Source of the DNA: an uncultured Lachnospiraceae bacterium
Lineage (GTDB): Bacteria; Bacillota; Clostridia; Lachnospirales; Lachnospiraceae
Direction of reading: 5' to 3'
Assembly: GCA_946414885.1 (NCBI GenBank)
Contig: CAMKQH010000021.1
Span: 1 to 64,000 of the forward strand
Length of the DNA: 64,000 nt
Under the pieces are notes generated by a model, which saw only the letters and a program-made list of their open reading frames with translations, was not told the DNA's origin and searched no databases. This document shows, one piece after another, positions 21,373 through 30,391 of the stretch (position 1 is its first letter; every line of letters begins with the position of its first letter). The position numbers were made by a program, and so were the translations under genes.

Positions 21373-22296
21373 ATGCCAATCAAAATACAAAGTCAACTTC
21401 CCGCTAAGGAAATCCTGGAGACGGAGAATATTTTTGTGATGGATGAAACAAGGTCCCTGCATCAGGACATCAGACCTTTGAAGATTTTGATCTTAAACAA
21501 CATGCCGGTCAAGCAGGATACGGAGTTGCAACTCCTCCGTGCCCTTTCCAACACGCCTTTGCAGGTGGAAGTGACGCTGATGAACACCGTGACGCACGTA
21601 TCGAGAAATACCAATACGCCGCAGAGTCACTTGAATAAGTTTTACACCACCTTTGACAACGTAAAGGATGATTATTTTGACGGTTTGATCATTACCGGTG
21701 CACCCGTGGAAGACATCGCGTTTGAAGAAGTGGATTATTGGGATGAGACCTGCCAGATCATGGACTGGGCGGAGGAACACGTGACGAGCACGCTTCACAT
21801 CTGTTGGGCGGCACAGGCAGGGTTTTATCATTATTACGGCATTAATAAGTCCAAGCTTCCCCAAAAGCTCTTTGGCGTATACGAGCATCGGGTGCTGAAC
21901 AGGAAAATTCCCCTGGTGAGGGGGTTTGACGACATTTTTCTGGCACCGCACAGCCGCCATACCGAAACGAGTGCGGAAGCGATCCATGCGTGCAAGGAAC
22001 TGACGATCATGGCGGAGAGCGACGTGGCCGGCGTATTTCTTGCCTTTGCGGAAAACGGAAAGAAAATCTTTGTGACGGGACATCCGGAATATGACCGCAT
22101 GACGCTCAGCAATGAGTATTTTAGGGATAAGAACAAGGGATTGCCCATTCAGGTACCCTATAATTACTTCCCAAACGATGATCCCACGCAAAAACCGCTG
22201 TTACAGTGGAGATCGCACAGCAATAACCTTTACAGCAACTGGCTGAATTACTATGTATACCAGGTAACGCCATATGTCTTGAAAAGCAAGGGTTGA
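21373..22296 (+). CDS. metA: homoserine O-acyltransferase (MetA)
   Basis: [60 protein letters not shown] catalytic Cys. SD GAGGAAA before ATG 21373. Confidence 0.94.
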   Translation: MPIKIQSQLPAKEILETENIFVMDETRSLHQDIRPLKILILNNMPVKQDTELQLLRALSNTPLQVEVTLMNTVTHVSRNTNTPQSHLNKFYTTFDNVKDDYFDGLIITGAPVEDIAFEEVDYWDETCQIMDWAEEHVTSTLHICWAAQAGFYHYYGINKSKLPQKLFGVYEHRVLNRKIPLVRGFDDIFLAPHSRHTETSAEAIHACKELTIMAESDVAGVFLAFAENGKKIFVTGHPEYDRMTLSNEYFRDKNKGLPIQVPYNYFPNDDPTQKPLLQWRSHSNNLYSNWLNYYVYQVTPYVLKSKG

Positions 22297-22334
22297 CGCA
22301 ATTTTTAAGACGAATTTCTAACAGAAAATAGAAC

Positions 22335-22363
22335 TTGACGAAAAAGTTGACCTAGGATATACT
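22335..22363 (+). promoter_or_regulatory. Promoter TTGACG-17-TATACT upstream of the cpsB-like gene
   Basis: -35 at 22335-22340, -10 at 22358-22363. Confidence 0.6.
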
Positions 22364-22416
22364 AATATGCGGTATCCTGCATGATTTGTGGGAATATTTT
22401 GTTGAAGAGGAAAAGC

Positions 22417-23133
22417 ATGGGATACGTTGACGTACATTGTCATCTGTTGCCTGGCATCGATGACGGCTCGCAAAACATGGAACAAACCATGGAGATGCTG
22501 CGGATAGCGGAAGCTAACGGCATAACTGATGCGATCGTGACGCCTCATTACAAGCAGGGAAGGGTCGGTACGCCGAGAAAGGTGATCGGCGAGATGATCC
22601 AAGAGGTGGAAAGCCTTGCGCGGCAAGACGGTTTATCCATACGATTGCATCCCGGAACGGAGATCTACTATAATTCTTCCCTGGAAGAGAAGCTGGAGAG
22701 CGGATGGCTTTCCCGCATGAATGACACGGAATACGTTCTGGTGGAGTTTAATCCGCTGGAAAACTATTCTTACGTCAGGAATGCCATGGAAGATTTGCTA
22801 GGGATGGGATATCATCCAATCCTGGCTCACGTTGAAAGGTATCAATGCATGCTTGGCAGTTTGGAAAACATAAGATCCCTCAGAGGTCTCGGATGCCGGA
22901 TCCAGGTGAACGCGGGAAGCGTTGCCGGAAATTATGGGTTTAAGGTAAAGCATTTTATCAAAAAACTTCTCAAAGAAGAACTGATCGATTACGTAGGCAC
23001 GGATGCACATGACGTAAGGAGCAGAAGCCCTGAAATGAAAAAGTGTGCGGAAGTGATCCGGAAATACTGTGATCCGGAGTATGCGGACGACGTTCTATTT
23101 AGAAATGCAATGACGGAACTTTTGGCAGAATGA
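22417..23133 (+). CDS. CpsB/CapC-type PHP tyrosine phosphatase
   Basis: VDVHCHLLPGIDDGSQNMEQTMEMLRIAEANGITDAIVTPHY; HPGTEIYY; GTDAHDVRSRSPEM. Confidence 0.9.
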   Translation: MGYVDVHCHLLPGIDDGSQNMEQTMEMLRIAEANGITDAIVTPHYKQGRVGTPRKVIGEMIQEVESLARQDGLSIRLHPGTEIYYNSSLEEKLESGWLSRMNDTEYVLVEFNPLENYSYVRNAMEDLLGMGYHPILAHVERYQCMLGSLENIRSLRGLGCRIQVNAGSVAGNYGFKVKHFIKKLLKEELIDYVGTDAHDVRSRSPEMKKCAEVIRKYCDPEYADDVLFRNAMTELLAE

Positions 23134-23184
23134 TTGACGTGGCGTGCTTTATAAAGAAATAGCTGATAAGGATGGGGAATATTC

Positions 23185-24003
23185 ATGCAAAGCAAAGAAG
23201 ACGTTATAGAAATTGATTTACAGGAATTGATCGGCTTGTTATTTCATTGGTTGTGGCTTTTGATCTTATGCGGAGCAGTTACCGGCATTGCAGGCTTTTT
23301 GATCTGCAAATTAACCGTAACTCCCTGGTATGAATCCACGACTAGAATCTTTATTCTGAATAAAAACAACGAATCGACGGTATCCTATTCCGATCTGCAG
23401 ACGTCGAACCAGTTGACAAAGAACTATACTCCGTTGATCAAGAGCAGGGACGTACTGGAGAAAGTAATCGCTGCCTGCGAATTAAAAGAGTCTTATGAAA
23501 GCTTTGCAAGCCGCGTTAAGGTATCTACCGTAGGTGATTCCAACCTGATCTCCATCACCGTTACGGATTCGGATCCGCAGATGGCGCAGCGCCTGGCAAA
23601 GGAAGTCAGAATGGAGGCTTCCGATCATATTGTCGAGGTTATGGCCATCCAGGCAGCTAATTTGGAGACGGAAGCAAACCTTCCCAAAAGACCATCGGGG
23701 CCCAAGGCGAAAAAATGGGGTCTGATCGGTGCTTTCCTTGGCGCATTTACCTGCGCAGCCATTTTGATCATTCAGTATCTTTTGGATGATTCCATCAAGA
23801 GTGCCGAGGACGTGGAGAGATATCTTGGACTTAGCACGCTGGCAATGATTCCGGTTGCCGATCAGAATGAAAAGAACAAGAAAAAAAGAGGAAAATCCCA
23901 TGAACATTTTGATTCGGAGATGGTAAAAGCCGTTGACGAGGAGAGTGGCAACATGGATCTTGTGGTACAGGAAATCAACGTTGATAATCACGGGGAGGCA
24001 TAA
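23185..24003 (+). CDS. Wzz/CpsC-type polysaccharide chain-length/BY-kinase modulator
   Basis: IDLQELIGLLFHWLWLLILCGAVTGIAGFLICKL; LPKRPSGPKAKKWGLIGAFLGAF; two TM segments. Confidence 0.88.
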   Translation: MQSKEDVIEIDLQELIGLLFHWLWLLILCGAVTGIAGFLICKLTVTPWYESTTRIFILNKNNESTVSYSDLQTSNQLTKNYTPLIKSRDVLEKVIAACELKESYESFASRVKVSTVGDSNLISITVTDSDPQMAQRLAKEVRMEASDHIVEVMAIQAANLETEANLPKRPSGPKAKKWGLIGAFLGAFTCAAILIIQYLLDDSIKSAEDVERYLGLSTLAMIPVADQNEKNKKKRGKSHEHFDSEMVKAVDEESGNMDLVVQEINVDNHGEA

Positions 24004-24006
24004 ATC

Positions 24007-24723
24007 ATGCAGAACATTGAACTGAATCTGGAAGAATTAGATTACAGAACGCGTGAAGCATATAAGACTCTCCGAACCAATATTGAGTTTTCCGGAGATG
24101 ACATCAAGGTAATTTGCGTTACCAGTGCTACTCCTAACGAGGGAAAGAGCAGTATTTCCTTTGAACTTGCGATTTCTTACGCGCAGATGGGAAAAAAGGT
24201 GCTTTTGGTGGACGGAGACCTTCGTAAATCCGTGATGCGTCAGCGCCATAAAAAAGGTAAGGTTCGTCTCGGACTTGCAAACTATTTGGTAGGAAAGGCA
24301 AACCTGGAAGACGCGCTGTGTGTTACCAACGTTAGAAACCTGGACATGATCTTTTCCGGTCCCGTTCCGCCTAACCCCAGTGAGCTTCTTGGAAACAATC
24401 GCTTCAAGAAGATGGTAGCAGAGGCAAGGGATTATTATGACATGGTGATCATTGACACGCCGCCTCTTGGAAGCGTTATTGACACGGCAGTTGTTTCAAA
24501 GTGCTGTGACGGTGCCGTGATCGTTGTATCCTGCGGAGACGTAAGCTATCGTTTTGTTCGTAAGGTAAAAGAACAGCTGGACGTTGCGGGCATTCGCATT
24601 CTTGGCGTTGTCCTGAACAAAGTTAATATTTCCGGCAAGGGTTACTATGGTAAGTACTATGGTAAGTACTACGGAAAGTATTACGGAAAGTATTACGGTA
24701 ATTATGGAGATGGATCAAACTAA
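24007..24723 (+). CDS. CpsD-type bacterial tyrosine kinase
   Basis: ITSATPNEGKSSISFELAISYAQMGKKVLLVDGDLRKSVMRQ; Tyr-rich repeat tail YYGKYYGKYYGKYYGKYYGKYYGNYG. Confidence 0.92.
   Translation: MQNIELNLEELDYRTREAYKTLRTNIEFSGDDIKVICVTSATPNEGKSSISFELAISYAQMGKKVLLVDGDLRKSVMRQRHKKGKVRLGLANYLVGKANLEDALCVTNVRNLDMIFSGPVPPNPSELLGNNRFKKMVAEARDYYDMVIIDTPPLGSVIDTAVVSKCCDGAVIVVSCGDVSYRFVRKVKEQLDVAGIRILGVVLNKVNISGKGYYGKYYGKYYGKYYGKYYGNYGDGSN
24649..24696 (+). repeat. 12-bp tandem repeat GGN-AAR-TAY-TAY x4 encoding GKYY
   Basis: GGTAAGTACTAT GGTAAGTACTAC GGAAAGTATTAC GGAAAGTATTAC. Confidence 0.9.
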
Positions 24724-25768
24724 TAAAAATCAAAAAGAACCCGTGAAGAAAAATCAGAGGAAGAGACATGGAATGGGCCTTGGGCCCATTTCCGTGGCCC
24801 TTCTTCTTGTTATTGTGGGGCTAATCATCTTTCTTTGCATTAAGCTGAAGGAAGGTAAGAATGAGCCAGTGGCCGTTGCGGAGAACGCGTCTTTGGAGGT
24901 CTCCGACGATACGCCAAAATCCGTGGCGGATAAGATACAGGAAGAGCTTAAGGAGAGCGAAGAACCGGAATTTGAGATTATAGAGTTCCGGACTCCGGAC
25001 GTGGAGCCTGAGGATCTCCCCGTGGACGAAGACGGTTACAACGGAGAGAGCATGGAAATCGAATTCCCTGGTGAGCAGACGACGGCACCGGAGGAAACGG
25101 AAAAGCCTGAGAGCACGGAAGAGCCAGAAACGGAACCTACCGCAGAGCCTACCCAGAAGCCTGTTTCAAAGAGCTCGGATCCCATGAACCGCGTGATTGA
25201 TTTTACGACGCTCCAGACCAAGAAAAACGGTCATATTTATGCATGGATCAGTGTGCCGGGAACCAATATTGATTATCCCATACTTCGCCATCCCACGGAT
25301 GACGGATACTATCTTTATCATAACTTAAACGGTAGTGAAGGTTATCCCGGATGTATTTACACCGAAAACTGGAATTCAAAGGATTGGAATGATCCCGTGA
25401 CGGTCATGTACGGACATGACATGCGTTCGACGGGCACCATGTTCCATCAGCTTCACAAGTTTGAAACCCAGAGCTTCTTTGACAAGAATCAGTATTTTTA
25501 CGTATATACGCCGGACAAAACCTTGAAATATGAGATTTTTGCCGCTTACGTTCACAGCAATGAGCATTTGCTTGCAAATCACGATTTCAATAATGAAGAC
25601 AGCTTTGAAGCGTTCTTTGGAACGGTTTTGGCTGCAAGCAACAGTGGGGCAAACCATGTGCGTGACGGCGTAACCATAACCTCTGACAGCAAGATCGTTA
25701 CGCTGTCGACCTGCATAAAAAATAAACCCAATAACAGATATCTGATCTTTGGGGTTTTGGTAAATTAA
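24704..25768 (+). CDS. class B sortase with acidic stalk
   Basis: TM, Glu/Thr/Pro-rich linker, then IYAWISVPGTNIDYPILRHPTDDGYYLYHNLNG, YGHDM, catalytic LSTCIKNKPNNRYLIFGVL. Start 24704 or 24710; overlaps the upstream kinase gene. Confidence 0.88.
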   Translation: MEMDQTNKNQKEPVKKNQRKRHGMGLGPISVALLLVIVGLIIFLCIKLKEGKNEPVAVAENASLEVSDDTPKSVADKIQEELKESEEPEFEIIEFRTPDVEPEDLPVDEDGYNGESMEIEFPGEQTTAPEETEKPESTEEPETEPTAEPTQKPVSKSSDPMNRVIDFTTLQTKKNGHIYAWISVPGTNIDYPILRHPTDDGYYLYHNLNGSEGYPGCIYTENWNSKDWNDPVTVMYGHDMRSTGTMFHQLHKFETQSFFDKNQYFYVYTPDKTLKYEIFAAYVHSNEHLLANHDFNNEDSFEAFFGTVLAASNSGANHVRDGVTITSDSKIVTLSTCIKNKPNNRYLIFGVLVN

Positions 25769-25781
25769 GGAGAAAAAGAAA

Positions 25782-27269
25782 ATGGAAGTGTTGTATTACA
25801 GTACCAGAAGCAACGGACAGCCGATCAAGGCTTCCCAGGCAATCTTAAAGGGCCTCTCTGATGACGGCGGACTCTTCGTGCCGGACCACGTGCCTGCATT
25901 GGACAAGAGCTTAAAAGAGCTTGCGGGCATGAGCTATCAGCAGGTTGCCTATGAGGTGATGAAGCTGTTCCTCACGGATTTTACGGAGGAAGAACTGAAA
26001 AATTGCATCGCAAAGGCATATGATGAAAAATTTGACACTGACGTGATCGCACCCATGGCAGAAGCGGAGGGAGCTTATTTCTTAGAGTTGTTCCATGGCC
26101 CCACCATCGCGTTTAAGGACATGGCACTCTCTATCTTACCGCACCTTCTGATCACCTCCGCAAGAAAGAATCAGATCAAGAATGAAATTGTCATTTTGAC
26201 CGCAACCTCCGGAGATACTGGTAAGGCAGCATTGGCAGGTTTTGCAAACGTAGAAGGTACCAGAATCATCGTATTCTATCCGAAGAACGGCGTGAGCCCC
26301 ATCCAGGAAAAGCAAATGGTGACCCAGAAGGGCGCTAACACGCTGGTTGTCGGCATTCACGGTAACTTTGATGATGCACAGACCGGAGTGAAAAAGATTT
26401 TCTCTGATAAGGCATTGGCGAAGGAAATGGATGAGAAGGGCTTCCAGTTCTCCTCTGCAAATTCCATTAACGTGGGCCGCCTGGTGCCTCAGGTATGTTA
26501 TTACGTATATGCGTACGCAAGACTTCTTGCTGAGGGACGCATAGCAGAGGGCGAAAAGATTAACATTGTCGTGCCCACTGGTAATTTTGGAAACATTTTG
26601 GCCGCATTTTATGCGAAAAACATGGGTCTTCCCATCGATAAGCTGATCTGTGCGTCCAATGAGAATAAGGTTCTCTTTGATTTCTTCAGCACTGGCGTAT
26701 ATGACAGAAACAGAGAATTTATGCTGACCAGTTCGCCTTCCATGGATATCCTGATCTCCAGCAACTTAGAGCGCCTGATCTACCGTATTGCTGGCAATGA
26801 TGCGAAGAAGAATCAAGAACTGATGGCAGCACTCAGCGGTCAGGGAAAGTATGTGATCGACGATGCAATGAAGGCTGGTCTTGCTGACTTTTACGGCAAT
26901 TACGCAAGCGAGCAGGAGACCGCGGCGATCATCAAGAAGATTTACGAGGATTGCGGTTACGTGATCGACACGCATACCGCCGTTGCCGCAGCCGTTTACG
27001 AGAAATATCAGGCTGAGACCAAGGACCAGACCAAGACGGTCATTGCCTCCACGGCAAGCCCCTTCAAGTTTACCAGAAGTGTCATGAACGCCATTGATGC
27101 AAAGTATGACTCCATGACCGACTTTGAACTTGTAGACGAGCTTTCCAAGCTCGCCAACGTCAAGGTTCCCAATGCCATCGAGGAGATCCGCACGGCTCCC
27201 GTTCTTCATGACAAGCAGTGTGATTCCGACCAGATGCAGAATGTTGTTCGCGAGTTTCTTGGTTTATAA
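25782..27269 (+). CDS. thrC: threonine synthase
   Basis: EVLYYSTRSNGQPIKASQAILKGLSDDGGLFVP; FHGPTIAFKDMALSILPHLL; TATSGDTGKAALAGF. Confidence 0.95.
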   Translation: MEVLYYSTRSNGQPIKASQAILKGLSDDGGLFVPDHVPALDKSLKELAGMSYQQVAYEVMKLFLTDFTEEELKNCIAKAYDEKFDTDVIAPMAEAEGAYFLELFHGPTIAFKDMALSILPHLLITSARKNQIKNEIVILTATSGDTGKAALAGFANVEGTRIIVFYPKNGVSPIQEKQMVTQKGANTLVVGIHGNFDDAQTGVKKIFSDKALAKEMDEKGFQFSSANSINVGRLVPQVCYYVYAYARLLAEGRIAEGEKINIVVPTGNFGNILAAFYAKNMGLPIDKLICASNENKVLFDFFSTGVYDRNREFMLTSSPSMDILISSNLERLIYRIAGNDAKKNQELMAALSGQGKYVIDDAMKAGLADFYGNYASEQETAAIIKKIYEDCGYVIDTHTAVAAAVYEKYQAETKDQTKTVIASTASPFKFTRSVMNAIDAKYDSMTDFELVDELSKLANVKVPNAIEEIRTAPVLHDKQCDSDQMQNVVREFLGL

Positions 27270-27273
27270 TATT

Positions 27274-27544
27274 AACTTCCCATTCCGGTTATAAGTGAAC
27301 CAAAGCCTCCGTGCCCGCCGGATATCATCTTCTTGAAACGGCACGGACTGCACTAAGCTCAACAACCGTCTGAATGGAGTGGAAAATCTCGAGAACAACT
27401 CGGAGCTGACGCTCCTCAGACAATTCTCGAGATTTTCCATTCAGCCGGCTGCTTTGCTAAGTGCAGCCGGCTAATTGTTTCAAGAAGATGATATCAGGCG
27501 GGCACTGGTTCTTTGAAGAAATTGTGCAACCGGAATGGGAAGTT
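27274..27544. repeat. ~271-bp imperfect palindrome / MITE-like or structured element
   Basis: 17-bp perfect terminal inverted repeats (27274-27290 / 27528-27544), 9-bp (27311-27319 / 27497-27505), 19-bp (27321-27339 / 27477-27495) and 16-bp (27380-27395 / 27424-27439) perfect inverted segments in nested order. Confidence 0.93.
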
Positions 27545-27632
27545 TTGATACCAGCGTGAAGAAAAGTAGACAGAGCAGATAATGAAAGAAAGAAGTAACA
27601 GAAAAAATTGGAGGACGAAAGTAGAGGGTAAG

Positions 27633-28298
27633 ATGACGGCGAAGGAGATGCTTCAGAAGGTAGACCATACGCAGTTAAAGGCATTTGCGACTTGGGAAGA
27701 CATTCAGAAATTGTGTGAAGAGGCGATTGCGTACCATACGGCGAGCGTATGCATTCCGCCGGCGTATATTAAGCGCGTGCATGACGCCTATGGGGAGAAG
27801 ATCAATATTTGTACGGTAGTTGGTTTTCCTTTGGGTTACAGCGTAACGGAAGCTAAGGTTGCGGAAGTGGAGAAGGCTCTGAAGGATGGCTGTAACGAGA
27901 TCGACATGGTGATCAACGTAAGCGACGTAAAGAACGGGGATTATGATAAGGTGGAAGAAGAAATCCGCACCATGAAAAAGGCATGCGGGGAACATATCCT
28001 AAAGGTGATCGTTGAGACCTGTTATCTGACGACGGAAGAGAAGATCGCCATGTGTAAGGCAGTGACAAACGCAGGAGCAGATTATATCAAGACGTCCACG
28101 GGCTTTGGAACGGGCGGCGCAACCATCGAGGACGTGAAGCTCTTTAAGGAGAATATTGGCCCGAACGTGAAAATTAAGGCGGCAGGCGGCGTGTCTACCA
28201 TCGATGACCTGAAAGCATTTATTGAACTTGGATGCGATCGGATAGGTACCTCTAGGGCAGTAGGTTTGTTAAAGGGCGAGATGACGGAAGGCTATTGA
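27633..28298 (+). CDS. deoC: deoxyribose-phosphate aldolase
   Basis: VDHTQLKAFATWEDIQKLCEEA; VIVETCYLTTEEK; DYIKTSTGFGTGGAT; KAAGGVSTIDDL. Track start 27582 is upstream. Confidence 0.95.
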   Translation: MTAKEMLQKVDHTQLKAFATWEDIQKLCEEAIAYHTASVCIPPAYIKRVHDAYGEKINICTVVGFPLGYSVTEAKVAEVEKALKDGCNEIDMVINVSDVKNGDYDKVEEEIRTMKKACGEHILKVIVETCYLTTEEKIAMCKAVTNAGADYIKTSTGFGTGGATIEDVKLFKENIGPNVKIKAAGGVSTIDDLKAFIELGCDRIGTSRAVGLLKGEMTEGY

Positions 28299-28384
28299 TG
28301 CTATGTCTCACCGGGACTTGCGAATATGGTTGTAAATAAAGCATTGAACAAAAAGGAAGTATAGGTAGAAAAGAGGTTGCAGAA

Positions 28385-30181
28385 TTGGAAAATCAATTGA
28401 TTCGGTCTAGATTATCAGCACTTCGAGAGGTGATGAAGGACAGGGGCGTGGATTATTACGTGATCCCGACGGCGGACTTTCACGGCTCTGAGTACGTAAA
28501 TGAATATTTTAAGGTGAGGGAGTTTTTCTCGGGCTTTACGGGATCGGCAGGAACGCTTCTCGTATGGCAGGATGGCGCTGCACTTTGGACGGACGGAAGA
28601 TACTTTATCCAGGCGGCAACGGAGCTTTCGGGCACTGGCGTTGATCTGATGAAGATGCGTGAGGAAGGCGTGCCCACGCTGGAAGAATTCCTTCAGGAAA
28701 AGATCCAAAACGGCATGACGCTTGGGTTTGACGGCAGAACGATTTCTGCCAGGGAAGGAAAGTCTTTTGAGGAGAAATTAAAGGATAAGAACGTAAAATT
28801 CTATTACGAGGAGGACCTTGCGGAGAGCGTTTGGAAGGACCGGCCTGCATTTCCCTGCGGAGAGACGTATCTTATCCCGGAAAGCGTTGCGGGAAGAAAC
28901 CTTTTGGAGAAGGCCTCGGACGTAAGGAAAAAGCTTACGGGGTTGGGCGCGGAAAGCACGCTCCTGACAAAGCTGGATGACGTTGCCTGGCTTCTGAACG
29001 TAAGGGGATGCGACGTGGAATGCAATCCTGTGGTGATCTCCTACGTGTACGTGTCGGATAAAAAGATCGTACTGTTTATTCAGGATAAGGCGTTGAATGC
29101 AGACGTCAGGGAGTACCTTGTGAAAAACGGCGTCGAGATCGCCCCGTACGATAAGGTCGCTGATTTCGTAAAGAGTCTGTCCGGCGAAAAGATCCTTTTG
29201 GATGACAGATATTGCGGCTATGCAACCTTTAAGAACTGTACGATGAAGAACCAGGTGGTCGAAGCGCCTAATCCAACGGAACTCCTGAAGTCAATCAAGA
29301 ATCCCACGGAGCTTGCCAACATGGAAAAGATCTACATGGCGGACAACATTGCGCTGACGAAATTTATTTATTGGCTCAAGAAAAATATCGGGAAAATGGA
29401 GATCACGGAGGTTTCCGCGTCAGACAAGCTCGAAGAGTTTAGACGCCAGATTCCGGAATTCCTGGATCTTTCCTTCCCGACCATTGCGGGATATGAAGCG
29501 AACGCGGCCATGATGCACTATGAGGCAACGCCGGAGAATCATGCGATTCTTCAGAAAAAAGGATTTCTTTTGGTAGACTCGGGCGGTCAGTATATGGGCG
29601 GAACGACGGACGTGACCCGTACCATCGCGCTTGGCGAACTGACGGAAGAGGAGATTTATCACTATTCTTTGGTGGCTGCAGGCATGATCCAGATGACGAA
29701 TGCCAGATTCCTGTATGGCTGTACGGGAAGAAATCTCGACATTCTTGCGAGAGAGCCAATCTGGGAGAAGGGACTTGACTATAAATGCGGAACGGGTCAT
29801 GGCGTTGGTTATATTCTCAACGTGCACGAGGGACCACAGTCCCTGCGATGGCAGTACTTAAAGGGGGCAACGGAATATCCCTTTGAGGAAGGCATGGACG
29901 TGACGAATGAGCCGGGCATTTACGTGGAGGGAAGCCACGGCATCCGCATTGAGGACGTGATGGTCGCAAAGAAGGGGGAAAAGAATGAGTATGGCCAGTT
30001 TATGTACTTTGACACCCTGACCTGGGTTCCCTTGGAGCGGAGCGCCATTGACGTAAAGTTCCTGACGGACAGACAAAGGACTTGGATCAATGCCTACCAG
30101 CAGACGGTATTTGAGAAAATTTCTCCTTATCTGAGCGAAGAAGAACGCGATTGGCTCCGCGGCGAAACGGCTGCAGTTTAA
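28385..30181 (+). CDS. pepP: Xaa-Pro aminopeptidase (M24B)
   Basis: N-term creatinase-like domain; VDSGGQYMGGTTDVTRTIALG; GTGHGVGYILNVHEGPQ; TNEPGIYVEGSHGIRIED. TTG start. Confidence 0.9.
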   Translation: MENQLIRSRLSALREVMKDRGVDYYVIPTADFHGSEYVNEYFKVREFFSGFTGSAGTLLVWQDGAALWTDGRYFIQAATELSGTGVDLMKMREEGVPTLEEFLQEKIQNGMTLGFDGRTISAREGKSFEEKLKDKNVKFYYEEDLAESVWKDRPAFPCGETYLIPESVAGRNLLEKASDVRKKLTGLGAESTLLTKLDDVAWLLNVRGCDVECNPVVISYVYVSDKKIVLFIQDKALNADVREYLVKNGVEIAPYDKVADFVKSLSGEKILLDDRYCGYATFKNCTMKNQVVEAPNPTELLKSIKNPTELANMEKIYMADNIALTKFIYWLKKNIGKMEITEVSASDKLEEFRRQIPEFLDLSFPTIAGYEANAAMMHYEATPENHAILQKKGFLLVDSGGQYMGGTTDVTRTIALGELTEEEIYHYSLVAAGMIQMTNARFLYGCTGRNLDILAREPIWEKGLDYKCGTGHGVGYILNVHEGPQSLRWQYLKGATEYPFEEGMDVTNEPGIYVEGSHGIRIEDVMVAKKGEKNEYGQFMYFDTLTWVPLERSAIDVKFLTDRQRTWINAYQQTVFEKISPYLSEEERDWLRGETAAV

Positions 30182-30252
30182 TCAGCCGGGCACATGGCAA
30201 AAAGTGAGAATGCAACGGCAAGAAAAATGAGAAAAAACCACGAGGTTAGACG

Positions 30253-30316
30253 TTGCTTTTTTGGGAACCTTCGTGTATAATGATACATGGCAATTTTTGG
30301 CGAACAAGCGCCAAAA
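30253..30316 (+). promoter_or_regulatory. pckA promoter (TTGCTT-17-TATAAT) and 5' leader stem-loop
   Basis: -35 30253-30258, -10 30276-30281; perfect stem TTTTGGCG (30295-30302) / CGCCAAAA (30309-30316). Confidence 0.65.
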
Positions 30317-30391
30317 GAATGGTATTGGTTTCAAAAAACAACGTACCAAGAGTCACAAGAAAATAAATTTAAGGAAAAGGAGTAAGTACAA

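Noticed and set aside
24649-24696. Possible CRISPR-like or regulatory tandem repeat
   Set aside because: Units are contiguous 12-mers without spacers and are in frame with the kinase; it is a coding repeat.
22417-24723. Full capsule biosynthesis locus
   Set aside because: Only the phosphatase/Wzz/kinase genes are present; no polymerase, flippase or glycosyltransferases follow.
27457-27684. Minus-strand ORFs 27457-27684 and 27480-27668 across the palindrome
   Set aside because: Composition follows the palindrome arms; no RBS or recognisable protein, and they run into deoC.
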